Shown: positions 25,902 to 34,983, counted from the stretch's first letter. The stretch: DNA of 64,000 nt from Corynebacterium alimapuense (GCF_003716585.1 NZ_PTJO01000005.1:186001-250000); one strand, 5' to 3'. Translations and numbers: made by a program. Notes: a model not told the origin generated them from the letters alone.

Positions 25902-26372
25902 ATGAACACCACCTCACCTGCTCGCATTGCCCACCATCTGCGCAACACCCGAGCCGTCGAATTGGCGGATGTGCGCTCGATCATGCACCATCCCCGCAGC
26001 CTGGCTCGCCCAGTACCTCAATGGCGGCCGCCTTCTAAACACCTGCCGGGAATCTTTGGCACTTCCCCACTGACAGTAGCTTTGACCCGCCATCGGGTCG
26101 GCGACCAAGTAAGAGCCCAAGTACGCGACTTTGGCCAACAGCGCCAGCCTGCCTACCTAGTCACCCTCCGCATCACTGCCACTAGCGGTGGAGCGCTTGA
26201 CCCGACGGTGTCAGAAGGTTGGGTTCGAGCTCTCCTCGACAATGATCTAGTGACCGCCGTCCACGAAGTGGCAACCGGCCACGCCCCGACCTTCGTATGG
26301 CTAGTTGATGGCCACTATCAACCGGTGCCGTCCCCGGCGTCACTGTTTAGCGGATTTAGCGCGGCAGCCTGA
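25902..26372 (+). CDS. Conserved-looking hypothetical protein
   Basis: 156 residues from the ATG at 25902 (MNTTSPARIAHHLRNTR). An upstream in-frame GTG at 25872 would lie within the promoter. The protein is soluble, rich in His, Arg and Pro in its first half, with no signal peptide or membrane segment. I recognise no domain. It is divergent from the MFS exporter across a palindromic region, so the two may be co-regulated. Codon use and GC content look native. Confidence 0.6.
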   Translation: MNTTSPARIAHHLRNTRAVELADVRSIMHHPRSLARPVPQWRPPSKHLPGIFGTSPLTVALTRHRVGDQVRAQVRDFGQQRQPAYLVTLRITATSGGALDPTVSEGWVRALLDNDLVTAVHEVATGHAPTFVWLVDGHYQPVPSPASLFSGFSAAA

Positions 26373-26399
26373 CTTTTCCGGGTCGGATTCAATAGCCGA

Positions 26400-26684
26400 T
26401 CAAGAAATCCTTCGGCCATGTTCAAATACTTGGGCCACCTCTACTGATCCATCCTCGCGGTAGCGAGTCCAGTCCCCGTGCTTGCGGGAATCTTCATCAA
26501 AATTTCCTATATTCCACAGGAAACCAGCCTTCTTAAAAAATTCCCATCTACCCACCATTCGAGCTGGGTCATCCGCCACGATCCGACCACGTGCTTTGGT
26601 TTCTCCACCAGAGTGAAAATGAGTCAGGATATCGCCCTTAATGATCATTTTCGGATGTCCGTTGGCGTATTTATTCCGGTCCAT
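26400..26684 (-). CDS. Small MORN/YwqK-like repeat protein
   Basis: 94 residues. The pattern GRWEFFKKAGFLWNIGNF...HGDWTRYREDGSVEV resembles MORN-type repeats as found in YwqK-family proteins, which are sometimes annotated as antitoxins. It starts 21 nt after the stop of the beta-lactamase-fold gene and is probably translated from the same mRNA; no clear ribosome-binding site is present. No toxin gene is next to it. Function unknown. Confidence 0.55.
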   Translation of the reverse strand: MDRNKYANGHPKMIIKGDILTHFHSGGETKARGRIVADDPARMVGRWEFFKKAGFLWNIGNFDEDSRKHGDWTRYREDGSVEVAQVFEHGRRIS

Positions 26685-26705
26685 GGTGCGAATACTAGAC
26701 GCGGT

Positions 26706-27749
26706 TCACAGCGCCCGCAGATAACGCTCAATCAGGTCAAACGGTGAAACCAATAAGGCGTTGATCGTGCCGGCAATCAGCGCCTGCTTCTCCGGGCAGT
26801 AGAACGCAAATGACCCAGGCACTCCCGAATGACCATGCAACGTCAACGCCTTCGACCACGGAGTACGTAGATGCTGGATCGACATCATGCCAGCGCCATA
26901 GCGTAGCGGACGGTATTGAATCCGACGCATCAGCGGATCGATGATGTGCACAGGGCTAAATAACTGACCACCAAAAAATGCTCGAGTAAAAGTCATCAGA
27001 TCATCCGCAGTGGTGATCACCCCGCCTGCCCCCAGGGAACTCGAGAAATAACGAGAGAGACGCACCGGATGCTTGGAGGTATAGATATCTGCATACTCCT
27101 CCTGCCCAGGAACAGCGAAGGAGCTCCGAGTCATCCCCAAAGGCTCAAGGAATACCTCTTTAACCAGCTCTGAGAACTCCTGACCACTGACTTGTTGGGC
27201 AATCTGGGCTAATAGCTCGGCATTGAGATCTGAATAATGCGCCCGCTGACCAGATCCTGGCGGGAATTTCGCACCGATCCGAGCACTAGTTTCCATCTGT
27301 TCATCAACATCAATGACTCGATCCCAGTCCACGATCTGCTCGAGAACCGTCCGACGAGCAGGATCCCGAGCATCCTCCCAGCTGGCTAGACCGGAGGTCT
27401 GATCAATGAGATGGCCGACATTGAGATCCGCCCCAAAATCTTGACCTCCGACCACGTGCAAACCCGCCAGCGATCCGCCAGCCACCAAAGAAGAAACGGG
27501 CGTGTGATAACTCAGCTTGCCTTGATCAATCAGGCGGAAGATCAAGGCATGAGTAAACAGCTTGCTCACCGCTCCCGCCGCAAAACGACTTTGAGCCGAC
27601 ATCGCATCGGTGTCGAAGTGATGACGGACCGATCCATCAAGTAGCTCGACGGATACGGTGGTTGCCCCGTGGTCAGGGATGGCTGCCACCTTGGTGTCAA
27701 CCTCTAAGAGGCGTTCTGACACAGGTGGTTTCGGACGGTCTCGGAGCAT
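26706..27749 (-). CDS. Beta-lactamase-fold (class C / serine hydrolase family) protein lacking the catalytic Ser
   Basis: 347 residues. The fold family is Pfam beta-lactamase (class C, PBP4*-like): FAAGAVSKLFTHALIF aligns with the usual FRIGSVTKTFTA, then YSDLNAELLAQI aligns with the YSN motif, and GHSGVPGSF lies near the C-terminus in the place of HTG. The position of the nucleophilic serine is Ala60 (codon GCG at 27572-27570), while the Lys of SxxK is kept. There is no signal peptide. It is 11 nt downstream of the acidic-protein gene and probably co-transcribed with it. A binding or regulatory role is more likely than hydrolysis. Confidence 0.8.
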   Translation of the reverse strand: MLRDRPKPPVSERLLEVDTKVAAIPDHGATTVSVELLDGSVRHHFDTDAMSAQSRFAAGAVSKLFTHALIFRLIDQGKLSYHTPVSSLVAGGSLAGLHVVGGQDFGADLNVGHLIDQTSGLASWEDARDPARRTVLEQIVDWDRVIDVDEQMETSARIGAKFPPGSGQRAHYSDLNAELLAQIAQQVSGQEFSELVKEVFLEPLGMTRSSFAVPGQEEYADIYTSKHPVRLSRYFSSSLGAGGVITTADDLMTFTRAFFGGQLFSPVHIIDPLMRRIQYRPLRYGAGMMSIQHLRTPWSKALTLHGHSGVPGSFAFYCPEKQALIAGTINALLVSPFDLIERYLRAL

Positions 27750-27760
27750 CCTCCGACTAC

Positions 27761-28597
27761 CTACCTTTCCTCGACGACCTCATTATCCTCTTCGTGGTCG
27801 TCATCATCGTCATCATCAAAATCTTCGTCTTCTTCAACTCCGCTTTCGTCGCCATCGTCAGCGCCAAAGATGTCGTAGACATCAGGCTCATCCTCGGTGA
27901 TCTCAACTACGGACAGCAACTGAGCTTCCCAGTCATCTGCCTGATCCGCGGCAAGCGAAAGGATGTCAAAGAGACGATCGAAATCGGTAAAGGTGCCCAG
28001 GTCCAGAACTTCATCAGTGGCCAGTTCTGCATCAGCATTAAGATCCGCAAACAAGCGCTGACGGTCTTCGTCGCTCAGCTGTGCATCACCATCGGATTCC
28101 CAAAGTTCATCGATAGCTTGGTCAATGAGATCCTCGAAGGATTCTCCTACGGCCACGAATTCCACCGCTGCAGTGGGAACTCCGTCGACGACCTCGACCA
28201 TAACCTGCAGTTCTGAGTTCTCCCCCACCTCTGCGCGAACCAGGGTCGCGTTGAACGCATCCTGGTAGAACTCCAAGTCCCCGATCCGCTCATCAGTGCC
28301 CTCAAGCAGGTCACGCAGCACGGTCACGACCTGATCAGTGGCGACATGGCGATCAACCGTGGCCACCGCGTCTTCAACTGAGAAAACTACCGAGACCAAC
28401 ACTGCTTCAAAGTTCTCATCATCTTCATCCACGTCAGCGGCGGCGATATAGACATTGGCTGCCGGAAGCAGCACATCAATTTCCATGAACTGGATCTCTA
28501 AGTCCGAGGTAATGGGCACGAACATGATGTCATCGTTGACGCGAGACTCAATTCCCTCGGCGTCCAGGGCAGCGGCAATATCCTCGAAGAAGCTCAT
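27761..28597 (-). CDS. Acidic protein with Asp-run tail, possibly YbjN-like
   Basis: 278 residues from the ATG at 28597, which has GGAAGGAC about 9 nt upstream. An in-frame start 14 codons earlier has no such site. The protein is strongly acidic throughout and ends in a Glu/Asp-rich tail including seven consecutive Asp. The N-terminal half (MSFFEDIAAALDAEGI...) resembles YbjN/secretion-chaperone-fold proteins, but the match is by eye. No signal peptide or membrane segment. First of a probable three-gene unit with the beta-lactamase-fold gene and the MORN-like gene. Confidence 0.65.
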   Translation of the reverse strand: MSFFEDIAAALDAEGIESRVNDDIMFVPITSDLEIQFMEIDVLLPAANVYIAAADVDEDDENFEAVLVSVVFSVEDAVATVDRHVATDQVVTVLRDLLEGTDERIGDLEFYQDAFNATLVRAEVGENSELQVMVEVVDGVPTAAVEFVAVGESFEDLIDQAIDELWESDGDAQLSDEDRQRLFADLNADAELATDEVLDLGTFTDFDRLFDILSLAADQADDWEAQLLSVVEITEDEPDVYDIFGADDGDESGVEEDEDFDDDDDDDHEEDNEVVEER

Positions 28598-28664
28598 GGC
28601 TGGGTGTCCTTCCAATAAAACCGGTACAAGAGGTAACAACCGCTATCGGCGATCCGGACCCAGC

Positions 28665-30278
28665 CTAGCCTCGCGCGCGATCTCCTGCCCAGCGATTGGA
28701 ATCACCTCCTAATTCATCGCCAATCATCAAACCGAGATTTTCTAATAGCTCTGGTCGACCATTGCCCCACTCGATCATGCGGTAGTCTTCCCAGGCTCGA
28801 CGACGAGCGGCCTTCGGGTCATAAACCACTCGCAAGCCGTCATCAAATATGGCAGTAGCCCGTCCCGGGGTGTCATCGGTGGGACGGCGATAAGCTGGCC
28901 ATTCTGAGCCTGGATGGCCGTGATGAATGAACTGTCCCCAGTGGTATTGCATCATCTGCGTCAGCTCCTCAAGACCATCCATCCCACCCAAGCGAGCAAA
29001 GCCGTTGGTCCTCGAGGCCGCTGGGTCGCCAAAGACCGCTGAAAGCTCCAGCGAGTGCATCGCACCAATCCCCAACCAGCGCAGGGCCGCTGGCGCGTAG
29101 TCAAAGCGATACATCCAGGTCGGTGCCATCTGAGAGTGATCAGAGGCCAGCCGGATCGAAGGCGCCCAGAAGAGGGCGTCGGCAAGCAGTTCGGCAAATT
29201 GAGTGCGCTCAGTAGCGCCGTCATAAGCTGCCAGCACTCGCGGGGCATGCTCGGGGTCAAAGGCGGTCAATAGTCGCAGCGCTGCCCGCGAGCGAGCAAC
29301 CGTGCGCATATAGAAGAGCTTGGAAAAGCTCGCCTCATCGGAGTTGGTTCCGATCAGTAGCGGAACCTGGGCCTGTTGCCCAGCTTGGAAGATATTCATC
29401 GGATGATCGGGAACCACCCCGCCGTCGACAGTAGGGGCATAGCAAGAGTTCAGATGTAGTAGTTCCCCACCTCTCCACATCATCGACTGCCCGGCGCGCA
29501 CGAGGTCAGCAGCCTCCATCTGGCGTAGATCCGAGAGGGTGGTTTGCCTGGGCAAGGCCATGCGATAGACCAATTCCCTGGCCCACAGTGTCGCCTGCGC
29601 ACGAGAATGTAGAACGCTGATCGGCGGCGATTGGGCGATTGCACGGTGGAATAGCCCACGAGTGGCAGATACTCCCATCAGCGTGGTTACTGAGGCCCCA
29701 CCTGCGGATTCACCCATGAGGGTGACATTGTCAGGATCACCGCCAAAGGCAGCAATATTGGATTGCACCCATTGCAGTGCCAGGATTTGGTCGCGCACCG
29801 CGGGGTTGGCCACGCAATCTTCGCCAATGCTGCGCAAGTCGAGATACCCCAGCGCGCCTAGTCGAAAGTTGATGGCCACATAGACAACCTGCATGGTGGT
29901 GGCCAGATGATAGCCGCGCAGCATGCGCTCGTGTGAGGCGCCCATGATGAAGGAACCGCCATGTAGATAGACGACCACTGGGAGCTGATCATCGTTGTCG
30001 GGTCGAACGATGTCCAGATTTAGGCAGTCCTCGGAGCCGATGACGCGGTCGGTCCAGGAGTAGGTCGGCTGTGGGGCGCGCGGGCCAAACGCGGTGGCAT
30101 CTTTTACCCCGCGCCATTCATTCGGAGGTTGCGGGGCGCGGAAACGCTGGGAGCCAGAAGTATCGGCCCCGAAGGGCACTCCCCTCCAGGTTTGGATTCC
30201 CAGTTCTCGATCCACCAGGCCGCGGACCACGCCAGCGGTGGTGGTGATCTCGGGACCCGGGGTAGCGGACTCATTCAT
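28665..30278 (-). CDS. Type B carboxylesterase / lipase
   Basis: About 537 residues from the ATG at 30278 (MNESATPGPE). The upstream in-frame ATG at 30299 overlaps the divergent gene. The alpha/beta-hydrolase type B pattern is complete: EDCLNLDIVRP, oxyanion loop YLHGGSFIMG, nucleophile GESAGGAS, acid region GTNSDEASF and a C-terminal His in GAMHSLELS. It hydrolyses carboxylic esters, with exact substrates unknown. There is no signal peptide, so it is probably cytoplasmic. A TACCGT hexamer 7 nt upstream of the ATG suggests leaderless transcription. Confidence 0.88.
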   Translation of the reverse strand: MNESATPGPEITTTAGVVRGLVDRELGIQTWRGVPFGADTSGSQRFRAPQPPNEWRGVKDATAFGPRAPQPTYSWTDRVIGSEDCLNLDIVRPDNDDQLPVVVYLHGGSFIMGASHERMLRGYHLATTMQVVYVAINFRLGALGYLDLRSIGEDCVANPAVRDQILALQWVQSNIAAFGGDPDNVTLMGESAGGASVTTLMGVSATRGLFHRAIAQSPPISVLHSRAQATLWARELVYRMALPRQTTLSDLRQMEAADLVRAGQSMMWRGGELLHLNSCYAPTVDGGVVPDHPMNIFQAGQQAQVPLLIGTNSDEASFSKLFYMRTVARSRAALRLLTAFDPEHAPRVLAAYDGATERTQFAELLADALFWAPSIRLASDHSQMAPTWMYRFDYAPAALRWLGIGAMHSLELSAVFGDPAASRTNGFARLGGMDGLEELTQMMQYHWGQFIHHGHPGSEWPAYRRPTDDTPGRATAIFDDGLRVVYDPKAARRRAWEDYRMIEWGNGRPELLENLGLMIGDELGGDSNRWAGDRARG

Positions 30279-30284
30279 AACTAC

Positions 30285-30291
30285 TACGGTA
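30285..30291. promoter_or_regulatory. Overlapping divergent -10 elements
   Basis: TACGGT (30285-30290, plus) lies 7 nt before the ATG at 30298, and TACCGT (30291-30286, minus) lies 7 nt before the ATG at 30278. The two hexamers share five base pairs, so the two promoters should exclude each other. An ACTAC-N4-GTAGT repeat (30280-30293) covers both. Confidence 0.5.
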
Positions 30292-30297
30292 GTGAGC

Positions 30298-31116
30298 ATG
30301 GTTAACTACGTCGACCGCAATACGACACTCTGCGTTTCATTGGCTGCCCGCCCTTCGAATCATGGAGTGCGTTTCCACAACTGGCTCTACTCCGAACTGA
30401 ACCTTAATTTTCTCTATCAAGCGTTCTCCCCCGTAGACATCACCGCAGCGGTGGCTGGCATGCGTGGTCTGGGTATCCGTGGTGCCGGGGTTTCTATGCC
30501 CTTCAAGCAAGACGTCATCCCGCTTATCGACGCCCTCGATGCCTCTGCCGAGCGCATCGGTTCGGTCAACACGATCGTTAATACTGATGGTGAGCTGGTT
30601 GGATACAACACTGACTACGTCGCGGTAGCCATGCTGCTGCGTTCACATGAGGTGGATCCTTCCCTCCCAGTGGCCGTCCTGGGATCCGGTGGAATGGCCA
30701 ATGCGGTAGTCGCTGCGGTCGCTGATCATGGAATGACCGGAACCGTTGTGGCCCGTAACCAAGAAACTGGCAACGCTTTGGCGGCCCGCTATGGCTGGGA
30801 TTACGCCACCGAAGTACCCGAAGATGCCCAGTTACTCATCAATGTCACACCGATGGGAATGAACGGCGGCGATGAAAAAGCCCAGGCATTTAGTGACGAA
30901 CAGATCACCCGCGCTGCAGTCATTTTCGATGTCGTCGCTTTCCCAGTAGAGACCCCATTGATCAAGGCCGCTGCGCGACTGGGCGTACCCAGCATCAACG
31001 GCAGTGAGGTCGTCGCCCTCCAAGCGGCAGAGCAATTCGCTCTTTATACCGGAGTCACGCCCACCCCTGCCCAGGTCATCGCGGCCGAAGACTATGCCAA
31101 TAACCCCGGGTACTAA
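30298..31116 (+). CDS. Shikimate 5-dehydrogenase-like protein (SdhL/HI0607 type)
   Basis: 272 residues from the ATG at 30298. The N-terminal substrate domain has TLCVSLAARPSNHGVRFHN (in place of the SKSxxxHN motif), VSMPFKQDVIP with the catalytic Lys, and VNTIVN...GYNTDY. The NAD(P) domain has VLGSGGMANAVVAA and NVTPMGM. The divergent opening marks it as the HI0607/SdhL branch, which has weaker shikimate activity than AroE, so the main aroE may lie elsewhere. The frame is open further upstream, but that part runs inside the divergent carboxylesterase gene and is not used. Confidence 0.85.
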   Translation: MVNYVDRNTTLCVSLAARPSNHGVRFHNWLYSELNLNFLYQAFSPVDITAAVAGMRGLGIRGAGVSMPFKQDVIPLIDALDASAERIGSVNTIVNTDGELVGYNTDYVAVAMLLRSHEVDPSLPVAVLGSGGMANAVVAAVADHGMTGTVVARNQETGNALAARYGWDYATEVPEDAQLLINVTPMGMNGGDEKAQAFSDEQITRAAVIFDVVAFPVETPLIKAAARLGVPSINGSEVVALQAAEQFALYTGVTPTPAQVIAAEDYANNPGY

Positions 31117-31155
31117 CACTTAAAAACACGCAACAAAATAGCCAAGGAAACAGCC

Positions 31156-31242
31156 ATGAACTTCCGGTCCACGCGACGCCGAGCTCTTTCTCGCTGCGTG
31201 TGTAGCAGCTGGGTTTCCCTTGTTCTGAGGATTGGTTACTAG
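31156..31242 (+). CDS. Short leader peptide upstream of the ABC exporter
   Basis: An ATG with AAGGAAA 7-8 nt upstream opens a 28-codon frame whose product is Arg-rich and contains CVC. Its TAG stop (31240-31242) is immediately followed by the GTG start of the ABC exporter. This geometry fits translational coupling or attenuation. Cys-rich leader peptides in mycobacteria sense cysteine supply; whether that applies here is inference. Confidence 0.45.
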   Translation: MNFRSTRRRALSRCVCSSWVSLVLRIGY

Positions 31243-34200
31243 GTGGCTCGTAGCGCTGGCACCCGAGAGCTACTCGCCGCTCTGCGGCAGCGCCGGGGCA
31301 TTACTCTTATTACGATCATCGCCACGGTCAGCGCCGTGTTGTTTGAGATCGCTATTCCCTTATTGACGGGTTCCGCAGTAGACGTGGCTACCGGAGCCAT
31401 CGATTCGACTGCGGCTACCCGGCTGCTGCCTGGCTTGGCTCCGTTGCAGGCGATCGTGACGGTACTCATTGCAGTGGCAATTCTGCGCTTTCTGAGCCAA
31501 TTTGCCCGCCGATATACCGCAGGTCGGCTCTCTATTGATACCCAGCACACCCTGCGAGTAAGAATCTTGCAGACATTGCAACGGCTGGATGGGCCGGGCC
31601 AAGATGGCATCGTCACCGGGCAGATCGTCTCTCGTTCTATCTCTGATCTCAACGCCACTCAAGGGTTGGTGGCGATGGGCCCCATGGCGCTGGGATTGCT
31701 CCTGCAATTGGTGATCACAGCTGTGGTCATGTTGACGGTCTCTCCCCTGCTGACGGTCATCGCTCTGGCATTTTTACCCGTGATCGTGCTGATCGCGGTC
31801 TTGTCTCGCCGCTCGGTTTATGCGGCTACGTGGGTCTCCCAACAAGCCACTGCGGACCTGGCTACCCATGTCGAGCAGACTGTCACGGGTGTCCGCGTAG
31901 TCAAGGCTTTCGCCCAAGAAAATCGGGAAGTCGAACGCCTCGACCGATTGGGCAGAGTGCTCTATTCCACCAAAATGCGCGCGGCGAAACTGATGTCGCG
32001 CTTCCAACCACTGCTGTCGAACATTCCGCAATTAGCGCTAGTGGTCAATATCTTGCTCGGTGGCTGGCTGGTGTTGCGTGGGGATATCACGGTGGGCACT
32101 TTCTTCGCTTTCTCCGTCTTTTTGACCTCCCTGACGCAAATCGTAAGCATGCTTTCGGGACTGATTGTGACCCTGCAAATGGGCATGGCGTCCCTCGACC
32201 GCATCGCCGAGCTCCTCGATATCTCACCTGGCCGCGAAGACCTGCCAGTGCCCGCTTCCCTCCCCGAGGGTCCCTTGGGTCTGCGGTTATCCGAGGTATC
32301 CTTCGCCACCTCCGAACAAACTGTCCTGGACGGATTGACTCTCGATGTCAGCCCAGGTGAGACCCTCGCGTTGATCGGCCCACCGGGCTCAGGTAAATCC
32401 ATGGCGGTCCAACTCATCGGCGGCTTCTACGCCCCTGATTCCGGGGCAATCGAGCTTATCGACGCCCGCGGCAATCCCGTAGACACCTCTAATCTGACCG
32501 GCGCCGACCTACGTTCTGCCGTGACTTGTGTCTTTGACGAGGCTTTCCTCTATTCATCAAGCATCCGTGAGAACATCGCCATGAGTTCCGGAGCCTCCGA
32601 TGCTGAGATTATCCACGCGGCTGAGCTTGCCCAGGCCGCTGAGTTCATCGATGACTTGCCCTCCGGTTTAGATACCGTGGTCGGGGAACGCGGGCTCACA
32701 TTGTCAGGAGGACAGCGCCAGCGCATCGCCCTAGCACGTGCACTGCTGGCACGTCCGCGCATCCTCGTGCTCGACGACGCCACCTCTGCTATCGATTCTT
32801 CTACCGAGGCGCGCATCATCGCCGCTCTGCGCGCCGAATTGAGCGAGGTCACCGTCTTGGCCATCGCCCACCGGCAATCCACCCTAGATCTGGCCGAGCG
32901 CGTCGCCATTGTTGACCAAGGACGAGTGACTCTCTCCGGTGAGCTAACTACGCTCCAGGATGATCCCCGTTACCGAAAGCTCATGAATCCTGATCCCGTC
33001 CCGGAGCTAGCGCGGGAAGAACTTATCGCTCCGGCACACGAAGTCCTCTGGCCCGAGCAAGTGACCCATTCGCGCACTGAGCACATCACCAACGCCACCG
33101 GACAGATCGGTGGGCGGCCAGGTGGCGGCGGTGGTGGAATGGGCGGACGTGGAATGGGCGGGATGTCGAATATCACCGCCACCCCAGAGCTGTTAGCCCG
33201 AGTCGATAGATTGCCACCAGCCACCGAACAACCCACGCTTGATCCAGACGAGTTACGCGCCGACCATGCAGATTTTCGGGTGCGAGATCTCTTCCGCACC
33301 GTCTCCCGCCTGATCGTGGGACTGATCGGACTGCTCATCGTCGGCGTGCTCACGAGCTTGGCTTTCCCCACTCTCATGCGCTGGGCCATCGACGATGGCG
33401 TTGGGCAAGACTCCTTGCAAACCCTCTGGGAGATCGCTGGCTTAGGAGTGCTGGTAGTACTTATCAGCTGGATTGCTGCGACCGCGTTGGTGGTGCTGAC
33501 GGCTAGGACCGGCGAGCGCCTGCTCTATGGACTACGACTGCGCAGCTTTGCACATCTGCAGCGACTGAGCATGGACTACTACGAGAAGAACGTCTCCGGC
33601 CAGATCATGACCCGGATGACCACCGATATCGATACCTTGAGTTCTTTCCTGCAAACCGGGCTTGCCCAGGCGATCGTGTCACTGGGAACGCTCGGAGGCA
33701 TTATCACCATGCTTGCGTTCACCGACGCCAGCCTGTCGCTGGTTGCGGTAGCAGCCATCCCGATCATTGGTGCCGCCACCATTGTTTTCCGAAAGATCTC
33801 CTCTCAGCTCTACACTGCCGCCCGCGAGCAAGTCAGCGCAGTTAACGCCGCGTTCCAAGAAAATATCAACGGTCTCCGGGTTGCCCAGATGCACGGGAAA
33901 ACTGAACAGGCCTTAGCTGCGTTCACCGCTGATTCCGAGAATTACCGACGCCTGCGTACCCGCGCGCAAGCCGCTGTTGCTTTGTATTTCCCCGGTATGA
34001 ATGCCATCTCGCAGATCACCACCGCCATCGTGCTCGGCGTGGGCGCTAGCCGAGTAGCTGATGGCAGCCTCAGTGCTGGCATCCTCATTGCCTTCGTCAT
34101 GTATTTGGCCCAGCTCTACGGTCCCATTCAGCAGCTTGGCCAGATCTTCGATTCCTGGCAGCAAGCCACCGTCGGTTTCCGCCGCATCACTGACCTGCTG

Positions 34201-34983
34201 GCGACCCGTCCTTCTGTGACCGATCGCGGAGTGCGTGACGACGCCGCCTTAGCTGCCCAAGGCTCCCTAGACTTCGACCACGTCTCCTTTTCTTATGCAG
34301 CTGACTCAGCACTGATCGTCCAGGATTTAGATCTTCGCATCACGCCGGGAACGACGGTCGCGGTCGTCGGTCCTACTGGCGCTGGAAAATCGACCGTCGT
34401 CAAGCTGTTGTCTCGGTTTTATGATCCAGTCGCTGGGTCAGTCACCGCCTCGGGCACAGATATCCGTCAGTTCCCATTAGCCCACTGGCGCCGGACTATC
34501 GCGCAAGTCCCCCAGGAAGCACACCTGTTTATCGGCACTGTCGCCGAAAACATCTCCTACGGTTGCCCAGGCGCTAGCCAGGAAGAAATTGAAGATGCCG
34601 TGCGCAGAATCGACGCCATCGGCATCATCGCAGCCATACCCGGTGGTTTCAATGGTCTCGTTGGTGAACGTGGCCGAGGCCTTTCTTCTGGGCAGCGTCA
34701 ACTGATCGCGCTAGCCCGAGCAGAGCTATTAAAACCAGATGTCATGTTGCTCGATGAAGCCACCGCAACCCTCGACCCGGCGACAGAAGCAGCGGTGCTA
34801 GAGGCTGCCGACAAGATCACCCAGGGACGGACCTCGGTGGTAGTAGCGCACCGTTTAGCCACTGCTGCCCGGGCCGATCGGATCATCGTGATCGATAAGG
34901 GACGTATCATCGAGGACGGAACCCATTCCGAGCTTCTGCACCGCGAAAGCGCCTATGCCATGATGTGGCGGGCACACCGGTAA
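31243..34983 (+). CDS. Fused ABC exporter (TMD-NBD-TMD-NBD)
   Basis: 1,246 residues, two ABC exporter halves in one chain. TMD1 spans about 20-310. NBD1 (about 345-585) has Walker A GPPGSGKS and signature LSGGQRQ, but Walker B ends ILVLDDAT, with Asp in place of the catalytic Glu, and CVFDEAFLY without the Q-loop Gln. A linker near 625-645 is Gly-rich (GGGGGGMGGRGMGGM). TMD2 spans about 690-960. NBD2 is complete: GPTGAGKS, LSSGQRQ, LLDEATATLD. One degenerate and one active ATP site is normal for asymmetric exporters. The substrate is unknown; lipid, drug or peptide are possible. The start GTG abuts the leader peptide stop. Confidence 0.92.
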   Translation: MARSAGTRELLAALRQRRGITLITIIATVSAVLFEIAIPLLTGSAVDVATGAIDSTAATRLLPGLAPLQAIVTVLIAVAILRFLSQFARRYTAGRLSIDTQHTLRVRILQTLQRLDGPGQDGIVTGQIVSRSISDLNATQGLVAMGPMALGLLLQLVITAVVMLTVSPLLTVIALAFLPVIVLIAVLSRRSVYAATWVSQQATADLATHVEQTVTGVRVVKAFAQENREVERLDRLGRVLYSTKMRAAKLMSRFQPLLSNIPQLALVVNILLGGWLVLRGDITVGTFFAFSVFLTSLTQIVSMLSGLIVTLQMGMASLDRIAELLDISPGREDLPVPASLPEGPLGLRLSEVSFATSEQTVLDGLTLDVSPGETLALIGPPGSGKSMAVQLIGGFYAPDSGAIELIDARGNPVDTSNLTGADLRSAVTCVFDEAFLYSSSIRENIAMSSGASDAEIIHAAELAQAAEFIDDLPSGLDTVVGERGLTLSGGQRQRIALARALLARPRILVLDDATSAIDSSTEARIIAALRAELSEVTVLAIAHRQSTLDLAERVAIVDQGRVTLSGELTTLQDDPRYRKLMNPDPVPELAREELIAPAHEVLWPEQVTHSRTEHITNATGQIGGRPGGGGGGMGGRGMGGMSNITATPELLARVDRLPPATEQPTLDPDELRADHADFRVRDLFRTVSRLIVGLIGLLIVGVLTSLAFPTLMRWAIDDGVGQDSLQTLWEIAGLGVLVVLISWIAATALVVLTARTGERLLYGLRLRSFAHLQRLSMDYYEKNVSGQIMTRMTTDIDTLSSFLQTGLAQAIVSLGTLGGIITMLAFTDASLSLVAVAAIPIIGAATIVFRKISSQLYTAAREQVSAVNAAFQENINGLRVAQMHGKTEQALAAFTADSENYRRLRTRAQAAVALYFPGMNAISQITTAIVLGVGASRVADGSLSAGILIAFVMYLAQLYGPIQQLGQIFDSWQQATVGFRRITDLLATRPSVTDRGVRDDAALAAQGSLDFDHVSFSYAADSALIVQDLDLRITPGTTVAVVGPTGAGKSTVVKLLSRFYDPVAGSVTASGTDIRQFPLAHWRRTIAQVPQEAHLFIGTVAENISYGCPGASQEEIEDAVRRIDAIGIIAAIPGGFNGLVGERGRGLSSGQRQLIALARAELLKPDVMLLDEATATLDPATEAAVLEAADKITQGRTSVVVAHRLATAARADRIIVIDKGRIIEDGTHSELLHRESAYAMMWRAHR

